Below are positions 48,141-58,625 of a stretch of 64,000 nt of DNA, piece after piece. Location of the stretch: contig NW_004454159.1 of the NCBI RefSeq assembly GCF_000283155.1, positions 23,999,837-24,063,836 of the forward strand, in the 5' to 3' direction. The notes beneath the pieces are model-generated. The model was not told where the DNA came from. It did not search any database and saw only the letters and a program-made list of their open reading frames with translations. The translations under genes and the position numbers were made by a program. Every line of letters starts with the position of its first letter. Within the stretch, counting starts at the first letter, position 1. Source of the DNA: Ceratotherium simum simum. Taxonomy: Eukaryota; Chordata; Mammalia; Perissodactyla; Rhinocerotidae.

Positions 48141-49156
48141 AAGTTCTCCTGGCCTCTATTGTGATGTCTTTCCAATAGACTTCTTTCTTGATATCTGACT
48201 ATAATATGCAAAGGCATGTTTGCCATGAACATATTGAAACTTAAGCTGCGAGTTCTTTCACTGGAATAGACCTCCCTCTGAGGACATGAGAGAGGTCTAG
48301 CAATTTTGAATTAGTGAGTTGGTAAAATTTGATTACTCCTCTAAATCGTACAAGGTTTAGGTTTCACAAAACTTGGATCTTTTCCTGCTAATATAGATAT
48401 AGCATAGAATTTCATATTGTTGTAACTTATTAACTCTTTATTGGGGTTGAATAGAGTGAAGTACATTTTTTTGGCAAAGGTCCAGCCAATTAAGAGTCTA
48501 GACTGTATCATCAGGTATTCCTCTTTTTAAAGTGTCAATTTCAAGGCATTCTTATTACTTATCAATCAAAGTTTATTCCTGTTTCATAGGAACCCATTTC
48601 TTACCACCAACCACCAAAATATCTGTTATCAAAATAACTTCAGAATTCACGTATTTCCAAGTTGATTTAAATAAAAACAGTAATTTTAATATGTGGAGTT
48701 AAATATACAGATGATGAACCTGTATTTCAAGACAAAGAGTTTATCTCATATTTAGTAAATTTTTTTAATATTGAAATAAAATTTTGACTTATGTACAAAG
48801 GAGAAGAATTGCAAAGAAAGCAGTTCTTCCTGTTTATTTCATTTTCTGGAGTTTCTCATTGTTCATTGTTTACATGGGAGAGAATCTAGAGGCCTTTGTT
48901 AATAAGGTCATCCTGAAATCCTGTTCTATAACCAAGATGAAAATATTTTTCTTCTCAGCTAACATTTAATGTTAGTTCCATGATTGATAGTATGAAACAC
49001 TTCAACATTTAGCACATTATGGTATGATCAGAGTATAATACCAATGAAAACAAGAACAAAAAAAGAATAAAGCTTGGCATAGCTTGATGCAAATTCTGAA
49101 ACCAAGAACTACAAATCTGCAAAAACAGATTTCCTGACCATTTGAGGAAGGAAAAA
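48141..49156. other. AT-rich sequence, nothing assigned
   Basis: No gene or repeat recognised. Confidence 0.5.
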
Positions 49157-49178
49157 ATATATATATGTGTGTGTGTAT
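49157..49178. repeat. (AT)n(GT)n microsatellite
   Basis: ATATATATATGTGTGTGTGT text immediately before the next ERE. Confidence 0.85.
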
Positions 49179-49236
49179 TCTAATTATTTGTAACATGTTA
49201 TAAAAGATTTTTACTGGAGGAAATCATTGAGCTTTT

Positions 49237-49543
49237 TTTTTTTTTTTTGTGAGGAAGATCAGCCCTGAGCTAACATCCGTGCCAATCTTCCTCTTTTTGC
49301 TTAATAAGACCTGCCCTGTGCTAACATCTATTGCCAATCCTCCTCCTTTTTTTCCCCCCTTTTCTCCCCAAAGCCCCAGCAGATAGTTGTACGTCATAGT
49401 TGCACATCCCTCTAGTTGCTGTATGTGGGACGCCGCCTCAGCATGGCCAGGCAAGCGGTGTGTCGGTGCGCGCCCGGGATCCCAACCCAGGCCGCCAGTA
49501 AGGGAGCACCGTGCACTTAACTGCTAACCACGGGGCCGGCCCC
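49237..49543 (-). mobile_element. ERE SINE, antisense, full-length long-middle type
   Basis: Read on the minus strand: GGGGCCGGCCCCGTGGTTAG, CAGTTAAGTGCACGGTGCTC, a B-box-like GGTTGGGATCCCGGGCG, ACACCGCTTGCCTGGCCATG, the GCAACTAGAGGGATGTGCAA block, ATGACGTACAACTATCTGCT, GGGGCTTTGGGG and two TTAGC(T/A)CAGGGC phrases, ending in an 18-base A tail (T-run 49233-49250). The 9-bp TGAGCTTTT lies at 49228-49236 and 49544-49552. The head is close to the common form, so this is one of the younger copies. Confidence 0.98.
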
Positions 49544-49552
49544 TGAGCTTTT

Positions 49553-51484
49553 GTTTAAGGAGTTCTCCAGCCCTTTGAGAGTTTTGGAAAATATATCTTA
49601 TCTTAAACAACATAAACCAATTAAATCTAATTAGATATTGTCAAGCTATCCATCCTCTAGACGGCAGGATCCTAGATCCCCAAGATGGCAGGATTCCAGA
49701 AAAATACACTACACGGGTGGAAAAATAAGATTTGAGAAAAAAACCTGTGTGAAATGAAAAAAAAAATCTATTTTATTCTAAAATAAATCCAATATTATCT
49801 TTGGGAAATATTTAAATTCATTGGTCTGCAGTCATCTATTCCATAAAAAAAGAGTAAACTGGAAGAGACGACATTTCAGGAACAGCTTTCCACAGCACTC
49901 TAAGGTTCTTTATTAAGGTTCTTTAATATTAATAAATATTCCTGAGGTAGGGAGTAATGGTCTGTGGCCATTTATATTAGGGAAATTTTTTAACACCATG
50001 AATCACTTCTTAGAGTGTTCTATAAAACTTTTATATCAATTTTGCAGTAAAGAAATCCTTTGCTTCCTTTAATCTAGGACTCTCCAAACATTTTTACCCT
50101 TGATCTTGTTTTCTCTGAACATCTTTTAATATAGTTGTAGTGGTGTTCTATCCAATAAAACTCAAGAAAAACAAAATTAGAGGATCTCAATAATTCTTCT
50201 AAGTTTCACAAAGTAGATTCTCAGTGAATATTTGTTTCATGAAAAAATCAAAGCCAAATATGCTGTTACAAACTAGCTTGAACGCTACGAGATTCTTTAT
50301 TTCATTTATATCCTGTTTTCTGTATTTAATTGGCAAAGTGTCAATGACACGGATAAATTACGTTTTTCTATTATTTGACCATGAAGAGACATTGAACTTT
50401 CATCTTGTTTGTAATAAATATGCACAGTCAATGCAAATTATATATTCTGAAGGTAATACAAGCTAAAAGAATACTAAATCTATCTAAAACCATAAATATT
50501 TTAGTTATAATGCTCACAAACATTTCTGCCAGTTCTAAAATGATGGATTGTTTAATTCTGCCCTCAAATATTTGAAATTTCTCCAAACAGCCAATTCAGA
50601 ATTCTAGTGGGCATATATCCTCATGGTGAAGCCAAATTCAAAGTTGTTAACTCTTATATCAGATTTTGGAACTGTCATTTCAAAAAAAAAACTTTTTTTA
50701 ATCCATTTTTTAAGAATTAAATTTACTTGTATTGGACTCCGGTAAATATAAACAACACATTCATCTCAGGCTCTAATTTTGTTCTATTTAAAATAAAAAG
50801 AAAGAGGGACAGAGTGAGATAAATTGTCAGTGTCTTGAATTCTGCCTTTGACATTAAACAGCTCGCTTAAATGCTACAGAATTGATAGTTCTGTATTGGG
50901 TTTATAACTCGATAATGATAATATAGTGTCATAACATTTACTCCCGAGCAGCTCAGATCTTAGGTGTTTTTTAAATGGACTGTCTTAACGGTCTGTCAGA
51001 CAGATAGGTTTTTTGTTTTGGTTTTTTTGTTTATTTTGTTTTTTTTAACAGATTAGGAGACAGACGTTATCTTGGACTACTACTGGGTATAGAAAGCAAC
51101 AACCCCTGTGAAAACTTAAGGAATGGCACTAAAAATACAAACTCTGACTATGAATTAAAATAGAAGTTTTAGAACAGTTCATTTAATTTACAATGTGAAT
51201 TGCATGTTGTGCTTGGTTAATATCTGAGCTTTGAAATAAGAAATTTAAAATTGTCACCCTTCTAAAGATAAATTATTGAAGTTCTTTCGATATGAAATAT
51301 TGAAGTATGTTTTCCCAAAGTTCAAATGGGCATGAAGTTCGCTTTCCTCACACACTTGCACCAAAACAAAACACAATATGGATTATACAGGGATATTTCT
51401 GCCAATGAATAGGCGTACATCCTGTCAAAACTAATCCTTTTGAACTTTAGAGAAATACTGAATCATTTCCTATACCCAATAGAT
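49553..51484. other. AT-rich sequence, nothing assigned
   Basis: About 1.9 kb; frames reach 80 codons (50224-50466) without motifs. It includes a T-rich low-complexity stretch at 51007-51049. Confidence 0.5.
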
Positions 51485-51690
51485 GATAATAATTACCATT
51501 TAATGAAAGCTAACTATATACTATGATAAGATAATAACCTTCTAAACAGGTACTGTTTTATCATCATCCCTTTTAGAGTTAAGGAGAGAGATATTTAGTT
51601 TGGTTAAGTAACTTCAAATTTTAACAGTCAGTACATGCCAGAGAACCATATTTTCTAATTCTGGAGCTTAGATCACCTGACCTACCATAG
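51485..51690 (-). mobile_element. MIR SINE, antisense, diverged
   Basis: GATAATAATTACCATTTAAT, AGCTAACTATATACTATGAT, CTAAACAGGTACTGTTTTAT, CATCATCCCTTTTAGAGT, TTTGGTTAAGTAACTTCAAA and CAGTACATGCCAGAGAACC keep the antisense MIR order. Confidence 0.6.
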
Positions 51691-52234
51691 CTTGGTGCTC
51701 ATTGTAAAAAGGCCCACGGGGAGAAAAGAGAGACTGATTGGGCTGCCATGGCTATTGGGTTGATGGTCCGTCATCCATGGGTAGAAGTTTGTAAGTATGA
51801 GAAGCTGGTGAGATTTGATGGGACTAGGGGTTACTGCCACCAAGGTCATTCGGAGCTCAGGGTTGGGCCAAGTCAGAGAAGTCTCCCTCTCATTCCTGAA
51901 ACCCACCTTTGGATAATTATGGGTGTGGATGAGGACAAAGAGTCTCTCCTCCACAGGCCAGTCATTGGCTCTTTGGGCAGTAAAATGGAGGCTAAAATTA
52001 CCCTGAATCCCATCTCTAGCCTAGCCGTACCAAAGACAGCCCTCAAACGGAAGATCGGTATTTCCAACAGACTGAAGAGGAGGCAGGAAAAATAAAACAT
52101 ATGCCTGGACAAACATCTGACCACTTCAGGAACTCCAGATGTACCAAGTGCTCAGACATATCATTTGCCTCTGGCTAGGTTGCCTGAAGTAAATACATTT
52201 TTTTAAAAAAATTGTTTAACAAACACATGCCAGA
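51691..52234. other. Unassigned GC-richer block with a 115-codon frame
   Basis: The plus-strand frame at 51748-52095 is one of the longest non-repeat frames in the window. It begins MAIGLMVRHPWVEV and ends in the basic tail NRLKRRQEK, followed at once by an AATAAA hexamer. I recognise no domain. Minus-strand frames of 83 and 90 codons overlap it, which argues for low stop density rather than coding. It could be part of an old LTR, a retrocopy remnant or chance. Confidence 0.35.
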
Positions 52235-52440
52235 TAGAGTTCCAAGGACTTCTACACATATTTACTCATTAATTTTAATCTTCATAATCATCCTTTCAAG
52301 TAGAAACTATTATTATCCTTATTAATTAAAAAAATCACCAAAATTTCTGAGCTAATATGTGGCAGAGTCAGAAATCCAATTCTTGGAATCTGGTTCCAAC
52401 CTGTGTTCTTAACCACTCCACAAAGCTGCCTCTCATTGCC
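52235..52440 (-). mobile_element. MIR SINE, antisense
   Basis: AAGGACTTCTACACATATTT, ACTCATTAATTTTAATCTTC, ATAATCATCCTTTCAAGTAG, AAACTATTATTATCCTTATT, CTGAGCTAATATGTGGCAGA, GTCAGAAATCCAATTCTTGG and GTGTTCTTAACCACTCCACA keep the full antisense MIR order through to the tRNA-like head. Confidence 0.88.
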
Positions 52441-52721
52441 TTCGCCGTCTCAACTCACTGATGGCCCTGGCAGACTGATTGGTTTGGAAAACACAATAAC
52501 CAGCCCATACAACACAGTCTAGACTCGTCACACTAATAACCCAAGCAGATTAATTATTCTAGGTACTGACTGCTTCACACTGATTAAGATGTTATTTTAA
52601 GTAAATATTTTGAACAAATGTATTAGCAGAGGCTGAAAATAAAAGCCCTGATATATGCAAGCTATATCTGGTTCCTGAAGGAGCGTGAAAATAATACTGC
52701 AGGGATGATCAGAGAAGCAAT

Positions 52722-52930
52722 AACCATGGCGATTAAGAGCACGGACTTGGGGCCAGATTGCCCAGATTCAGATTCCTGTTCTACCCTCATTAGCTGTGTG
52801 GCTTCACAAGTTACTTTGACTTTTTTAATATCTGATTCCTCATCTTTAAAAGGTGGGTAATAATACCTACCTATCTGGGATGTTGTAAGGATTAAATATA
52901 AAGCACTTACAGGTACTTACTAAGGATTAA
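52722..52930 (+). mobile_element. MIR SINE, sense
   Basis: ACCATGGCGATTAAGAGCAC, GGACTTGGGGCCAGATTGCC, TTCTACCCTCATTAGCTGTG, TGGCTTCACAAGTTACTTTG, ATTCCTCATCTTTAAAAGGT, TAATAATACCTACCTATCTG, GTTGTAAGGATTAAATATAA and AGCACTTACAGGTACTTACT follow the sense MIR from head to near its tail. It lies about 280 bp from the antisense MIR upstream, so the two are in inverted orientation. Confidence 0.93.
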
Positions 52931-53184
52931 ACAAGGGTTGCCTCTTGAGCCTAGTTCCGTACAAGAGGATGAACAGAACCCGAACAGTTCAAGAAGAGAA
53001 ATACAGACCTTATTACCACAAAGATGTTTTCTTTAGTCACGCTGGGTCAAGTGATTTTATCAGTCCTTTAGTGAGAAACAACTGGAAATCAATCCTGGTA
53101 CTCTACTTTGTGCCTCTTTTAGAGTGTTGATTAAAAATATGCCCATGCTAGTTGTTCTCAACTAATTTTTGTCATCTATAGTGA

Positions 53185-53690
53185 TTCCAAAATATGGCCA
53201 CGAAATTCCTCCCAATCTAGTATGCATCCTCTATGCTGTGTGATTTTGCCTTTCCCAGTAGAAACAGAGTCTATTCCCCAACTCTTTGAATTGAGGCTGA
53301 CATTTGTCCGACAGAATGAAGTAGAAGTGATGGTATGATACCTCCAATGCTAGATCTTAAGAAGCTTTGTAGCATTCTGCTCTTACTTGCTTGGAATACT
53401 GTCCTGAGACCACCATGTGAAGATGCCAAACTAGCCTACTAGATGACGAGATCATGTGAAGGAGAATGAAAGGGCCTTATCTGACAGCAGGCACACCTGC
53501 CAGACATGTGAACGATGCCATCTTACCCTCCAATCCAGCCCACTCCTTAGCCAGATGCAGCTGCACCAATGAGCCCAGGGAAAACCAGCAGAAGAACTGA
53601 TAAGAATTTTGAGAAATAATAAATCACTGTCTTAAGTCACTAAGTTGTGGGGGTAGACTGAGCACAGCAATAAATAATTAAAACAGTATC
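53185..53690 (+). mobile_element. MLT1-type MaLR LTR (ERVL-MaLR), sense, solitary
   Basis: Old MaLR LTR. Phrases in order are CCCCAACTCTTTGAATTGAG, GGCTGACATTTGTCCGACAG, AATGAAGTAGAAGTGATGG, TTAAGAAGCTTTGTAGCATT, CTTGGAATACTGTCCTGAGA, CCACCATGTGAAGATGCCAA, ACTAGCCTACTAGATGACGA, AATCCAGCCCACTCCTTAGC, GCAGCTGCACCAATGAGCCC, CAGCAGAAGAACTG, AAATAATAAATCACTGTCTT and AAGTCACTAAGTTGTGGGG. No internal retroviral sequence is adjacent and it contains no coding region. The left boundary is uncertain by tens of bases. Confidence 0.9.
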
Positions 53691-54337
53691 TTCATGAAAG
53701 TCCTAAATTAAAGAATGTTTTAAGAAATTTCTATGCCATTTCTAAGACTGGGTGGATTCCACACACTACTAGAACCAAGATTTTGGTGTCTCAATGAGGC
53801 AGAACAGACAGACATTTTGAGGAATATTGTCTTTGCCAAGTTTATTTCAGTCTGATTTGATGCTCTGGTAACAACAACTTCCCTCTGAGATGGAGGAGGA
53901 CCATTTTTCTGCATGGGTTATTAGACTTCTAGAAATATTTATAAATAGAGTATAGATTAGAACACAACCTGAGAGCTAAAGGGTCTAAAATCAATTCCTA
54001 ACTTACTAGCAAGTGATCTTAGAAAGTATACCATATAAGTGGTAGCAATTATAAGTATTACATGTGTATGTACATGTTTGTGTATGTGTCCAATAGACCA
54101 AACAAACAATACTCATAGGATACAATCACAAAACAACTTAATTTTTATCTACCATTGTTCCTTTAAAAATTTCTTTCTCAGAGAATTCTTTCCTTGTCTG
54201 TAGATGAAAACTAATTATCAAACTGATATCCTATTCTTCCTGGGAACACGTCTGAGTCATAAAATTTCCAAATTGTTAGAAAAGAAAATGTAGTCTTAAA
54301 TAATTAAAGATAGAAAAGAGAGAAACAAGCAAGTATT
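53691..54337. other. AT-rich sequence, nothing assigned
   Basis: No gene or repeat recognised; includes a TGTATGTACATG-rich short tract at about 54061-54090. Confidence 0.5.
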
Positions 54338-54353
54338 AAAAATAGAATATGTA

Positions 54354-54674
54354 TGGGCCAGCCCGGCCCCGTGGCTTAGCGGTTAAGTGAGCGCGCTCCG
54401 CTACTGGTGGCCCGGGTTTGGATCCCTGGCGCGCACCGACGCACCGCTTCTCCAGTCATGCTGAGGCCATGTCTCACATACAGCAACTAGAAGGATGTGC
54501 AACTATGACATACAACTATCTACTGGGGCTTTGGGGAAAAAAAAAGGAGGAAGATTGGCAATAGATATTAGTTCAGAGCCGGTCTTCCTCAGCAAAAAGA
54601 GGAGGATTAGCACGGATGTTAGCTCAGGGCTGATTTTCCTCACAAAAAAAAATAAAAATAAAACAAAATAAAAT
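54354..54674 (+). mobile_element. ERE SINE, sense, full-length long-middle type
   Basis: The head GGGCCAGCCCGGCCCCGTGG, the A-box-like TGGCTTAGCGGTTAAGTG, CGCGCTCCGCTACTGGTGGC, the B-box-like GGGTTTGGATCCCTGG, GACGCACCGCTTCTCCAGTC, ACAGCAACTAGAAGGATGTG, CAACTATGACATACAACTAT, CTACTGGGGCTTTGGGG and two TTAG(T/C)TCAG phrases run into an (AAAAT)n-type tail. The 16-bp duplication AAAAATAGAA(T/C)ATGTA lies at 54338-54353 and 54675-54690 with one mismatch. This is a relatively young copy. Confidence 0.98.
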
Positions 54675-54967
54675 AAAAATAGAACATGTAGAATTAAATT
54701 ACAGAAGGAAGACCAAAACAAATATATAATAATAATTAATAGTGGGTTTAAGTTTTTCATTTAAAGAGAAAGCTTGTCAGATTGGATTAAAAAACAAATA
54801 ATATTGAACTATACACTTTTATGAAATACTCACCAATGACAGGTGATATAGAAACTTTTTTAAAAAATAAATATCAGTCATGATAAGCTAGATAGAGAAT
54901 GGTCAATACATTAATATCAAAAATGGCTGAATATTTGGCAAAAAACATTATATGGCATATAGTTTTT

Positions 54968-55237
54968 CTTTCAATTATTTTATTGAGGTCATAATGGTTT
55001 ACAACATTGTGTAATTTCAGGTGTACATCATTATTTATCAGTTTCTGTATAGACAGTGTCATGCTCACCACCAGTACTCTGATTTTTATCCGTCACCATC
55101 CATTCGTGCTCGTTTTCCCCTTTCACCCACCCCCAACCTCCTTCCCCTCTGGTAACCGCTCATCTGTTCTGTTTATCCATGTGTTTGTTTATCTTCCACA
55201 TGTGAGTGAAATCACGCAGTATTTATCTTTCTCTGTA
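54968..55237 (-). mobile_element. Perissodactyl-type L1 3'UTR fragment, antisense, 270 bp, with target duplication
   Basis: TATTTTATTGAGGTCATAAT, GGTTTACAACATTGTGTAAT, TTCAGGTGTACATCATTATT, TGCTCACCACCAGTACTCTG, CCCACCCCCAACCTCCTTCC, CCTCTGGTAACCGCTCATCT and TTATCTTCCACATGTGAGTG match, in antisense, the 3'UTR of the young L1 lineage I associate with horse genomes. GCATATAGTTTTT is perfect at 54955-54967 and 55238-55250, so both ends are known and the insert is strongly 5'-truncated. The minus-strand 3' end has no long A tail. Confidence 0.92.
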
Positions 55238-55250
55238 GCATATAGTTTTT

Positions 55251-57025
55251 TATTTTTAAGAAGAAGAAAGATATAGTATACAATAAAATAAAACTTTTAC
55301 ACCTGTATATGTAAATAACATAGCACTGAAATGTAGAATAAAGACTTTTAGACAGGTAGAAAAAGACTCCTGAGTCTTCCTATCTTTTCAAAATAAGAGC
55401 CAAAGTCCTAAAAATATGAAGCATTGTGTCAGTATCTGTTGCTACCATGGCACTGTTCTTGGCAATAGGGAGAGAAGAAATAAGTCATCAAGTGTAACTG
55501 TCTGAGAGTTTGGACAGCCCACATATTCATGGAATAGTTAAGTAAAACTGACATTCTGGTTTTGAAATAATTGAAATAAACACTGAGAGCTGTAAGAGTC
55601 CCAGGTAGAAGCAGACCACTGTGGGAAGGAACAGAAAAGAAAAAGCAACATGGAGATGTGTAAATGAGTTAAAATTTGACCTTGAAGTGGACAGATGAGA
55701 AGCGTTTGTTGGGGGGGAATATATTTGAAACAAATTAGGTTTTTGTTTTGAGGTCCTTGTTTTTCACTGTGTTTATTGATTGAATGGGTGAAGAATAACC
55801 TCAGAAGTCTGCCTAGAGTTAGAAAGATGTTATGGTGAATAGTTTATTGATGGTCTCAGATCAGTAGGAATACAATGGTGGAAAAGTTTTATTTTTTCTC
55901 CAATTACTGTCCCCAACTTCTCTCTTTCTCATTCCTTAGAAATATCTCAGACAGATTCTGTGGGGATCAGGACACTGTCAGTTATTAAAAATTCCCGTGT
56001 AATCTAATTAAAAACTCCAAATTTATCCCGTCACATCTCCCAGCTCAGTCTTATACCGTGGCCTAAGGGACAAGCGGTACAGGAGTTCTGATCTTTACCT
56101 CTTCATCTCCTGCTCTGGTGTTTTCAGTCAGGATAGAAGGAGAGGGAACGAGCAGGTCTCTAATTTAACTTTCTGCTGCTGAAGCTCCTTATTTGGTTAA
56201 ACTGAGTGGCTTCTGCTGCCTTTTGTGAGGTCAGCATCCAAAAATTTACTATTTGGGTGCACATGTAATTCTTTTAAGGCCCTTGGTTGGAGGTTCCCAA
56301 ACTGGTGATCAAGTAAACCAAAGGAAACCCATTCAATATGTCACATTGAATACGGGAATGCAGGCTGCTCCACTGATATTTCCTCTCTGCCCTGGCACCG
56401 CTGACTCTTTCCACTCTTCTCCAACAAGCATGGACAGCCACTCAGCAACTCCCCAAGAAGCAAATGTACAAGTACAGAATGGAAAGCCAGTGTTATGCAT
56501 AAATCCAACATGTAATTTTTTTGGAGTTGGGGAACACCCATTTCTGCCTTGGAGAAAATGAAAAAGCACAAAACCATAACATTCTCACCTCCAAGTCCAA
56601 CTCGCACAACTCTAATGACTGATAACCTATACGCCTCCTTCCCTACTCCTTAGTCTTCTGTTATATAGACTGTGGCCGCAGGAGGCAAAGAGTGGTCTGG
56701 CAGGCAGCAGAGCCAGTCGGGCCTCCAATTGTGTTCATTTCTCTCTAGATTGGGAGCGGCTTCATACTTTGTCCTCAACTTTGGGTACTGGTCACCAATG
56801 CTGGCAAAAAGGAAAAGCTTTCTTCAACATCCTCTTACACTTGATGTGCATTCCTCAAATGGCATTGCCACTTGTTTTGCTGTTATACTCAAATACCACA
56901 ATTAATGTAATTTTTCATATTCTCAGGCTCCTTTCATAGTGATTTCCAGGTGTTTACTTCTATGTGCTTTGGTTCATTTCTTAAAATAATTTTTAAAAAT
57001 ATTCTTTTTCAACTATACTTTCTAA
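55251..57025. other. Nothing firmly assigned
   Basis: Mixed-composition DNA. 56030-56110 faintly resembles a sense L2 body (TTATACCGTGGCCTAAGGGA, CTCTTCATCTCCTGCTCTGG). A plus-strand open frame of about 100 codons at 56253-56561, starting at TTG rather than ATG, and overlapping minus-strand frames have no domain I can defend. 56650-56900 looks single-copy. Confidence 0.4.
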
Positions 57026-57285
57026 TCTTTATACATATATGTATGTATATTTATACTTATATTTATGTATTTATTGCATATATTATTTATATTTATATAT
57101 TATTTATATATTATGCATTTATATGTGTATATATTTATTTAAGTATATTAGTATATATTACTAATATTATATTATTTATATTACTATATATTTTTACATT
57201 ATACAAATAATGTAAAATTATATAAATAATGTAAAAATACATATATTAAGTATATACAGTATACTTTATATACTTAAATGGCATT
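57026..57285. repeat. AT-rich low-complexity tract with inverted repeats
   Basis: About 260 bases of almost pure A and T (TATATTTA, ATTTATATATTA units) containing self-complementary arms, for example TTTTTACATTAT against ATAATGTAAAA at 57189-57213, with a second ATAATGTAAAAAT copy just after. Confidence 0.92.
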
Positions 57286-57944
57286 GCACTTGCTAAAATA
57301 TTGGATTTATATATTATTGCATAAATAGAAGCAAAACTAAGCATGCTTCATTCTTATCATGTTATAGTATCCAGTTGGTTCTAATGAAAATTTTGGTCAA
57401 AACGGACACAATAGAAAGTTCTGATACACATTCAGTTCAGTTAAATCTGAAAATTTTCACTTTTTATCTCTTTTCCATATCAAGAAAGAAAATGTAAAAA
57501 GACAAAAAAAATACATGAGGTCCAGCTTAGAACAGCTTATGTGATGGCTCGGTTTCCTACAGAAACCGTATATTCGTTTGTGCATACAGTTTCTCAGGAA
57601 CACAACGACAGCAAAACCCATCCCTGAATGGTTTGAACCATAATTGATCAGTTGTGACTTTACACGTGGTAGAATAAATAGATGAATAAATGTCATTCAT
57701 TTTTGTCATATTAGTCTGTAATATCTAGTTGGTTCAAATGAAAACTATAGTCAAAACGTTCTGCTGCTCCAGAGAGAAAAATATTAAACCACTTGATTAA
57801 TTTATTTGGCAGTTTAAATTTTTTGGTTTATTCAGTGGTCCCAGTTTCTAAAAAATTGATTCTTAAATATGAATATTTAACGGAACACTTCTAGGAGATC
57901 AGAAACCATGTCCAAAATGTTTGCTATTCTGCTGCCAAGAATGT
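57286..57944. other. AT-rich DNA with a dispersed direct repeat
   Basis: An imperfect direct repeat of roughly 55 bp occurs at 57350-57405 and 57694-57760 (shared AGTTGGTTC, AATGAAAA and GTCAAAACG in the same order). No gene is seen. Confidence 0.55.
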
Positions 57945-57989
57945 TGAATGAATCAATGAATCAATCAATGAATCAATCAATCAATCAAT
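57945..57989. repeat. (AATC/AATG)n tetranucleotide microsatellite
   Basis: GAATGAATCAATGAATCAAT and following (CAAT)n units. Confidence 0.93.
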
Positions 57990-58127
57990 ATTGGAAGATT
58001 TAATTATCTCTTTCAATTATGTCTAGTCACTAATTTTTAGTTAGTAAACAAACAAGCTAGAGTTGAAGAAATGTTTATATAGATCAAACATATTTGCCCT
58101 ACTGTGGCTGAGGTATCTTCAAATCCT

Positions 58128-58240
58128 CATTTATTCATTCATTCATTCATTCATAATATTTTTTCATGCCAGAGTGTTTTGGCTGGGATGCAGTAGAGAA
58201 TGGAAAGTCATAGTCTCTGGCTTCATAGTGTTTGTCTTCA
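58128..58240 (-). mobile_element. L2 3' end, antisense, with (ATTC)n run
   Basis: (ATTC)n at 58130-58155 is followed by ATAATATTTTTTCATGCCAG and GGGATGCAGTAGAGAATGG, resembling antisense L2 (ATTCATTCAACAAATATTTA…CTGGGGATACAGCAGTGAAC). Confidence 0.5.
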
Positions 58241-58454
58241 TATGATTGTCCCTATCGATCATAATTCTGATTAGGGAAACAGACAAACAGACTAATATTT
58301 AATACTAATAAATATAAATATTAAATTTTTAATTTAAATAGTTAAAATACTAATGAAAATAAAGCAGAGTGAGAGGGATATAGCATCCTGGGGTTTGGCC
58401 AGAATATTTCTTGCCATCTTAATAATCACCAAACAATTGACTCCACAATTTTGA

Positions 58455-58625
58455 GCAAAAATTCAATTCATTAATTCAGCACATATTTATTTCACTAATT
58501 AAGCAAACTCTTATTGAAAGCCTAGCCTGTGCCAGGCACTAGAGATGCACTAGAGAGCAAAATAAGGTTTGTTCTCTGCCCTCAGGGAGGCTATAGGTAA
58601 GCGTGGAAGAGAAATGGTAATCCAA
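58455..58625 (-). mobile_element. L2 3' end, antisense
   Basis: AATTCATTAATTCAGCACAT, ATTTATTTCACTAATTAAGC, CTTATTGAAAGCCTAGCCTG, TGCCAGGCACTAGAGATGCA, AGAGAGCAAAATAAGGTTTG and TTCTCTGCCCTCAGGGAGGC keep the antisense L2 order (TATTGAGCACCTACTATGTG, CCAGGCACTG, …CCTGCCCTCATGGAGC). Confidence 0.75.

Noticed and set aside
53140..53185. Possible hAT (MER5-like) end, AGTTGTTCTCAACTAATTTT, left of the MLT1-type LTR
   Set aside because: Only about 20 bases of weak similarity and no second end.
56253..56561. 102-codon plus-strand frame with a CINPTC motif that briefly suggested an A20-type zinc finger
   Set aside because: It starts at TTG, has only one CxxxxC pair, and the frame ends before further cysteines; overlapping minus-strand frames are equally long.
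57945..58160. Regularly repeated units resembling a short array
   Set aside because: Plain tetranucleotide microsatellites, not a CRISPR-type array; nothing prokaryotic is present in the window.
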